A stretch of 64,000 nt of DNA from Solimonas sp. (GTDB taxonomy: Bacteria; Pseudomonadota; Gammaproteobacteria; Nevskiales; Nevskiaceae): the NCBI GenBank assembly GCA_030149365.1, contig JASBRP010000065.1, positions 19,344-83,343 on the forward strand. The letters run 5' to 3'. Position 1 is the stretch's first letter. Each line of letters begins with the position of its first letter. Below are positions 63,501 through 64,000 of the stretch, one piece after another. The translations under genes and the position numbers were made by a program. The notes beneath the pieces are model-generated. The model searched no databases and was not told where the DNA came from. It was given only the letters and a program-made list of their open reading frames with translations.

Positions 63501-64000
63501 TCAACGTAGCCACGACATCGCGATACTGCGCTGGGGTGCGCAGGTTGCCGCTGTCGGTGGAGCTCAGGGTCAAGACGCCCGCAACATAGCTGGCCTGTAT
63601 GCCCTGCTGCAGGGCAATCGTTTCGTCTACAAGCAGGCGGTCGCCCGCTACGAAATTGCCGATAGTGACCGTCACCCCGATGAGAGTGGCATTGTCTACA
63701 TCACCGAGCACCAGCCCGGCATCGACAATCGCCACTGGCGCACCGTTCTCTGCGTAGGCCGCTGCATAGCCTGTACCGGCAGAAGTCCCATTGAGGTCCA
63801 ACTCAGGCGCGTCATTGACAGGAGTGACCGTCACGGTCGCCACGGCCTGGCCGGTGTCACTGCCGTCGTTGGCGATGACGGTGATGCTGCGGGTCGTCGG
63901 ATCCGGGTTCTCGGACGTGTTGTCGTACTTCAGGGTACGCAGTACCGCCTGGTACTGCGCCGACGTCCGGTTGGTGCCGCTCAGGGTCAGCTGGCCGTTG
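51568..64000 (-). CDS. Giant YD/RHS-repeat polymorphic-toxin-like surface protein (5' end outside window)
   Basis: More than 4140 residues are visible and the frame is open at the right edge. Reading from the N-terminal side: tandem cadherin-like repeats with P-V-N-D-A-P and S-I-T-V-x-A-x-D-G (about 62980-64000); a Pro/Ala linker; a long array of YD repeats (x-Y-D-x-x-G-R-x) from about 62690 to 54180. The array is interrupted by a LamG/concanavalin-like domain (about 59280-59830) and a PA14 domain (about 58120-58550, Y-Y-D-N-A-D-F-T-G, S-G-N-D-G-Y-R-L-Y-I-D-D). Then come a LysM-like domain (about 53870-54060), a glycine-zipper helical region (about 53230-53660), a second LysM (about 52590-52740), a P-P-P-P-G-G-G-G hinge (about 52400), and a hydrophobic Ala/Gly-rich tip. 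No D-P-x-G-L core end and no known toxin motif was seen. Probably a contact-dependent or secreted toxin. Confidence 0.93.
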   Translation of the reverse strand, partial: NGQLTLSGTNRTSAQYQAVLRTLKYDNTSENPDPTTRSITVIANDGSDTGQAVATVTVTPVNDAPELDLNGTSAGTGYAAAYAENGAPVAIVDAGLVLGDVDNATLIGVTVTIGNFVAGDRLLVDETIALQQGIQASYVAGVLTLSSTDSGNLRTPAQYRDVVATLKYDSTSDDPGSATRSITVSADDGAASTQAIATVTVSPVNDAPVIDANGSAAGVNRTVVMPGVGNQLLIGELIDVLDPDNTNLNFVEISIDGVAVLAERLAINETLATSLGITVAYASGVMTLTGSATSTVARFKQVLATLEYQRTLLGSIMLTDRTVRLKANDGTVTGAESTITVLKRGSDLPSGMAMMGGGSTTEGFTLPASAARSRSVPVVVPELAPLVSAPVQAKATPLAPADGYDASLPAWTEASPAVPVAGRQMMLLMADATPTIGAASNRVTDFVHDAAGRLVFTITDDTETNAATGVETAKRSVVETVYDGASRVVGEIAYANRVAATVGLTELEVRSALVTNANDRSARRFYDKDGLLRGTLDGEGYLVENKYDNAGRLAEQNRYATPTAVSLRATGTLGALLAAPTSATAANKADDQISRNIYDARGLLAGSIDALGYFTKYTYNSTGKLLSEQRFAKTVVYGVSKTVENYVLEATPASGLKSWSKVYQYDTLGRVASSREETLTDSTSTVLSRTENQYDIQTGFVTRTTRWAQLTPTVADTRSATYRYDALGRVTGELGGEGSVALDAAAPGNAELVWGNYGRRHVYDQSGRLIKTTEANGAVSLYYYDQHGRIRYTARSSDSPNIASVSETIYNAFGEAAQVTRYAREVNISGFSGGTNLGEIEPWIYDTAGEDRTTQFDYTLKGQVKTSIDGEGYLTQQIYDAFGHMSARRSEVKLQVNSPSTLPIRLDTWTYDRKGLQQISTVDSGGLNIIEDLDYDAFGRAIQKKDALNRFWKTGYDRLGRVVTSTDPLGQVAATSYDAFSQVLTQTDKSGRTTTFAYSMLSEGRRQVETITPEGVSTKVIHDQYGSQIKITLTNGGATEVSEWTYDKDGRLKTQVVDSGSGRLNLSKSYEYLASGQLMWELDELGTRTQYSYDSANRILTRNVDAGLTNHPVTGQPRLNLITVYEYDSFGSVIKVTDPEGVVTETLFDRKGLIAAVIVDTKVLDDSPFPLKIATVYEYDADGRVLKLREGIKASGATTEWTLPAETTRTTHYEYDKAGRRVRETVDPDLLAIRTIYEYDKNNNVIRKTDANNNVWRSYYDELNRQVFSVDPEKGVVETIYDDAGRVVRTTRYAKALAAVPANGASTADIRAAIVKDEQADRSTRHVYNGDGQLVYQVDGLGYIKEYRYDGAGRVTETLDYAAPISAVTLVDGARPMDVLRARAASATQLWADDFSAVPNPNELTISGSGSVISRDTVNGRLNLVSSSAATATAYTTGKAVGTGIVTMEGEFTLTTVAKGQFTLGLDNSVAFAASGFSRHLVYANGSKLYASRFSGSTAQDVDLGITMLAGKTYVVEVSASATGSQLSVFEKIGSTRVLLAIDVARGSWTTARSFIHVPTNSAATGESAFIDNMKETRYTVPATNTSDRRSYQVYDGAGRKIFSVDALRYLTRYEYDKTGRVTKSTRFANAFTAGVAVTKSEIESRITAMTDTVNDRITRNIYDGTGRQRYRLETVSGTATSYTAYVTELKYDGANRVVEEIRYANTASLSSDAPSLEGVRTQIVANTGQDQRTLRDYDGAGRLKSVTDAEGFTESYEYDAIGNRTKLVNKTGNLPITIPGPITWKQAHTWTYVYDGAGRMVEEITPSENVTMTTSVAGGLLATYYDNADFTGATVTKVDSTINFSSWGTGSPVAGIGAEQFSVRWAGELDVPSAGSYTFYVSGNDGYRLYIDDRIVVANWSNRTSMVETSGTITLSQGRHNIRVEYYDDTQAAGIVVQWSSGTISKQVISSARLYSPTYTVSEQSIRTKYEYDGLGNLRKRIEAQGAPEQRTTEYFYDRRGYQSRVDYAAAGVYNPATDADPARAYLGRAEDIKVLRNQTWHDSNGQAAVNRNLAGDYSYKVYDALGRVEYEIDTERQVTRYGYDAFGNVASVQRFALALTEDAALLDREAAVTAAVLGSDAQQTNAMTALQWVAGLARALDAAGSRTISMSYDSMDRKTRVVQPEVDFYVAATNVRGRGSPTTENGYNAFGDVIMQRSLRGAPGDWITTYYGYDRLGRQTHQVDAMGFYTRSVFDAFGRLESNYQYAKALSTIPTSQPNFNTLAPPVATPPVANPNNDGKILDDSMGYDRRVSYSYDRMNRLKTETLQGIRYAGTVWGLPPAHYVGEVITDALLKTLNYDENGNVVAVITGAGAVRNYYDKLGRLKAVADVPRLTYDFNGNQNYLAPLATYEYDRLGNMVTEKRYANGAVALTASSYTPGAADSANDQIIRRRYNATGKVVQSDDGAGFASYTSYDAMGNVAKKWSWRADVLGGNQASQDTEFFLYDKLGRVEESRQWSVRIGSATGNNFVTRYNSFGDVIGKGLSPNSLPEFWDYDAAGRLWQTNTNGGVTQVYERDLLGNASVTIALPSSQNDVQGTPQSARLPETQLGNLHTVTGLRTVQVRDKLGRVTEQRDPSYLMGGVTRSPVQKQEFDRWGNVIVLEDADGFRTLRSYNHRDQVLSEALPTVAVWGASETQEGPAERPVTRFYYDMLGREIAVRDPRGGLRVQALNEAGQILTEFDAMGYYKRYIYDALGRQIAYLDKANGVLRREFDNRNLLKRQYRSGPGASSNEYYQYDEAGNRIRVTNGEQEVTRYSYDHRGRIVAEYDPLTHALGNSDKTKRYSYDAFGRSIRFIDANGTDTETVRDYFGRLTRERTTAPGNPGFLETKGYFYDSYGRLLRETTPYTVPASGTSVYSYYANGWLASITSTSNDPSGNSRVGVQSFEYNLRGQRTRETYTHNGTTIQDMRVQIDGAGRVTRHEDIRFLQEIGYDLNGNRMRIYSRFEQDNGSFDTKTYWYSYDMNNRMLVAQGAYNSAQSSTVYGDEAIISTAQGTKYSYDGEGNRIVTQVGESGAYRYHKYSYDAEGRLSETRIATTAAAAGTLATKREYDAASRVVTDFDYTSGSTIRRTSFYNVNGWLLEQRTFSSGVSSTVPVYLLTYSYTSPPGSGVPYNPMGYYDHLGPAISNRTFQGWYDRAGNLKRHATFQLFNLQYQGYSSVTYSYTRGATYGGYEETSIAAEYLDQNGGGYRTDTIQSSYDEFGQLIRKVDGFNNVPTRDFIVTTSGQILRRTDSDGKKQFYYFYNGNQIASGGAIEQSRLDMNYEPVSAQITGNVPGVYVARQNGEDLRSISQSVYGDASLWYFIADANGLLTSADVRQGMALKIPNRVSNTRNNASTYRPYDRSYSIGSMLPTLFGRTNTAKANTDAVPAKGLLDDAWEAVEDAVDYIGDRLEDFGDFLYDHIDEITAIVQAVVTIGVTVVTGNPALGAAVGDFVGQTVTQIANGQFDWDMAALGFLMGGFAGAMIAGAFEDYDIQRTVIAAASAYVGGQFGGSGLMASVRGAVASNVFNQAANMALGRQEQFSFGSLAASAAGGAIGHGIGAKFGNSGSVMSGGSLAPAQFSWSRLAQETLLNTGKGVVTQAVQIAVDGKGKFDLAGIATDAFGTALGNSIGGHMKFNEAKGELTALGGWEYDSAIAAGATPEQALRAAQNYDQQRLAQMAQSFRVGGSGFNLGTGEAPAGMFAGALDGSSAQPQAAEASAGTNAAPVQQTYVVKAGDSISKILGTSNPAAIGAFMRENGLTSSLIRPGDKLTLPSGAPTQADAALGQATLNTDNAAAAARRVTSASQGILPTDQPRLPQAQPLLPGPVVVAAPPPPGGGGFLNDLLDASLGASMGAAKDYGSLNRIVRSTTELQYVLRSSETTSAVIAVNSAGDAALVSRTAIESSASLTATSTTESVLQYERRVVPTAASSSVEFMSDFRLQVGATGSVSEATGVLRTTQATVGSMNPAFATTFRALGSAPVGGALDVGLNYLRGDYDVATPTPRDAFALRASMTYDFAFGTAKGTVAGAFGTAMGVGAAGVTLSTPAAPAAPWVGIGVGAAATVGMDLALDYGVVKPFKPLAMQAALSGYDSYQQVIDYTSINLVGPVMNALDR
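54180..62690 (-). repeat. YD (RHS) repeat array
   Basis: Dozens of degenerate repeats of about 20-25 codons with a Y-D-x-x-G-R core (for example Y-D-A-A-G-R-L, Y-D-A-F-G-R-L, Y-D-G-A-G-R-V), in one frame. In known RHS proteins such arrays form a beta-cocoon shell enclosing the toxin. The LamG-like and PA14 inserts lie inside the array. Confidence 0.92.
62980..64000 (-). repeat. Cadherin-like tandem repeats at the N-terminal side of the giant protein
   Basis: At least two full repeats and part of a third, of about 150 residues, with A-T-V-T-V-T/S-P-V-N-D-A-P boundaries and internal T-R-S-I-T-V-x-A-x-D-G motifs. The array continues beyond the window edge. Such repeats usually give length and calcium-dependent rigidity to surface adhesins. 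Confidence 0.85.

Noticed and set aside
1..64000. Insertion sequences, prophage genes, tRNA or rRNA genes
   Set aside because: No transposase, integrase, phage structural gene, tRNA or rRNA sequence was recognised anywhere in the window.

Overview
The window is a contiguous, GC-rich chromosomal stretch of a Gram-negative bacterium, most likely a gammaproteobacterium near the Xanthomonadales/Nevskiales. This is inferred from a classical dcw cluster with a meso-DAP-type MurE, an rpoN-hpf-ptsN-hprK-rapZ-EIIA(Man)-HPr-EI block, and Lpt/Kds lipopolysaccharide genes. Nearly all genes lie on the minus strand in tightly overlapping operons (ATGA, GTGA and TGATG junctions).

Layout. (1) 1-11.9 kb: dcw cell-wall and division operon, read right to left as mraZ-rsmH-ftsL-ftsI-murE-murF-mraY-murD-ftsW-murG-murC, with murC cut by the window edge. 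It is preceded by a sigma70-type promoter overlapped by four MraZ-type boxes. (2) 11.9-12.3 kb: an AT-rich spacer. (3) 12.3-34.1 kb: a single compact flagellar-type basal body/hook/type III export cluster. Reading from the right it is TPR-TPR-fliQ-fliR-flhB-flhA-flgF-flgG-flgA-flgH-flgI-flgB-flgC-fliE-fliF-fliG(short)-fliH-fliI-fliJ-fliK(short)-flgD(short)-flgE-fliM(short)-fliN-fliO-fliP-fliA. A TPR gene and a small unknown gene converge on fliA from the other side. (4) 34.1-35.0 kb: no gene recognised. (5) 35.0-35.4 kb: RNase P RNA (minus). (6) 35.5-38.4 kb, plus strand: an SRPBCC protein, a cobalamin-type binding protein without signal peptide, and a lipoprotein of unknown function. (7) 38.5-44.3 kb: mgtE plus a regulatory phosphotransferase chain (EI, HPr, EIIA-Man, RapZ, HprK, PtsN). 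(8) 44.4-49.9 kb: hpf, rpoN, lptB, lptA, lptC, kdsC, kdsD. (9) 49.9-50.7 kb: a sirtuin (plus). (10) 50.9-64.0 kb: a giant YD/RHS-repeat polymorphic-toxin-like protein of more than 4100 residues, open at the right edge, translationally coupled to a low-GC membrane protein that is a candidate immunity protein.

The two most interesting systems are as follows. First, the flagellar-type cluster encodes a complete export gate, ATPase complex, rod, ring and hook. Its rotor parts, however, are strikingly reduced: FliG is 161 aa, FliM is 248 aa without a CheY-binding N-terminus, and the FliF tail is shortened. FlgH lacks a lipobox. No stator, filament, FliL, FlgJ, FlgK/L or chemotaxis gene is present, and TPR proteins bracket the locus. 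It may be a flagellum-derived secretion or surface structure rather than a conventional motor. Second, the giant cadherin-like/YD/LamG-like/PA14/LysM protein has a glycine-zipper-rich C-terminus and a coupled membrane partner. It looks like a contact-dependent toxin/immunity pair with an unrecognised toxic tip.

Everything here comes from reading the sequence; no database search was run. Motif residue numbers not derived from a counted start are approximate.
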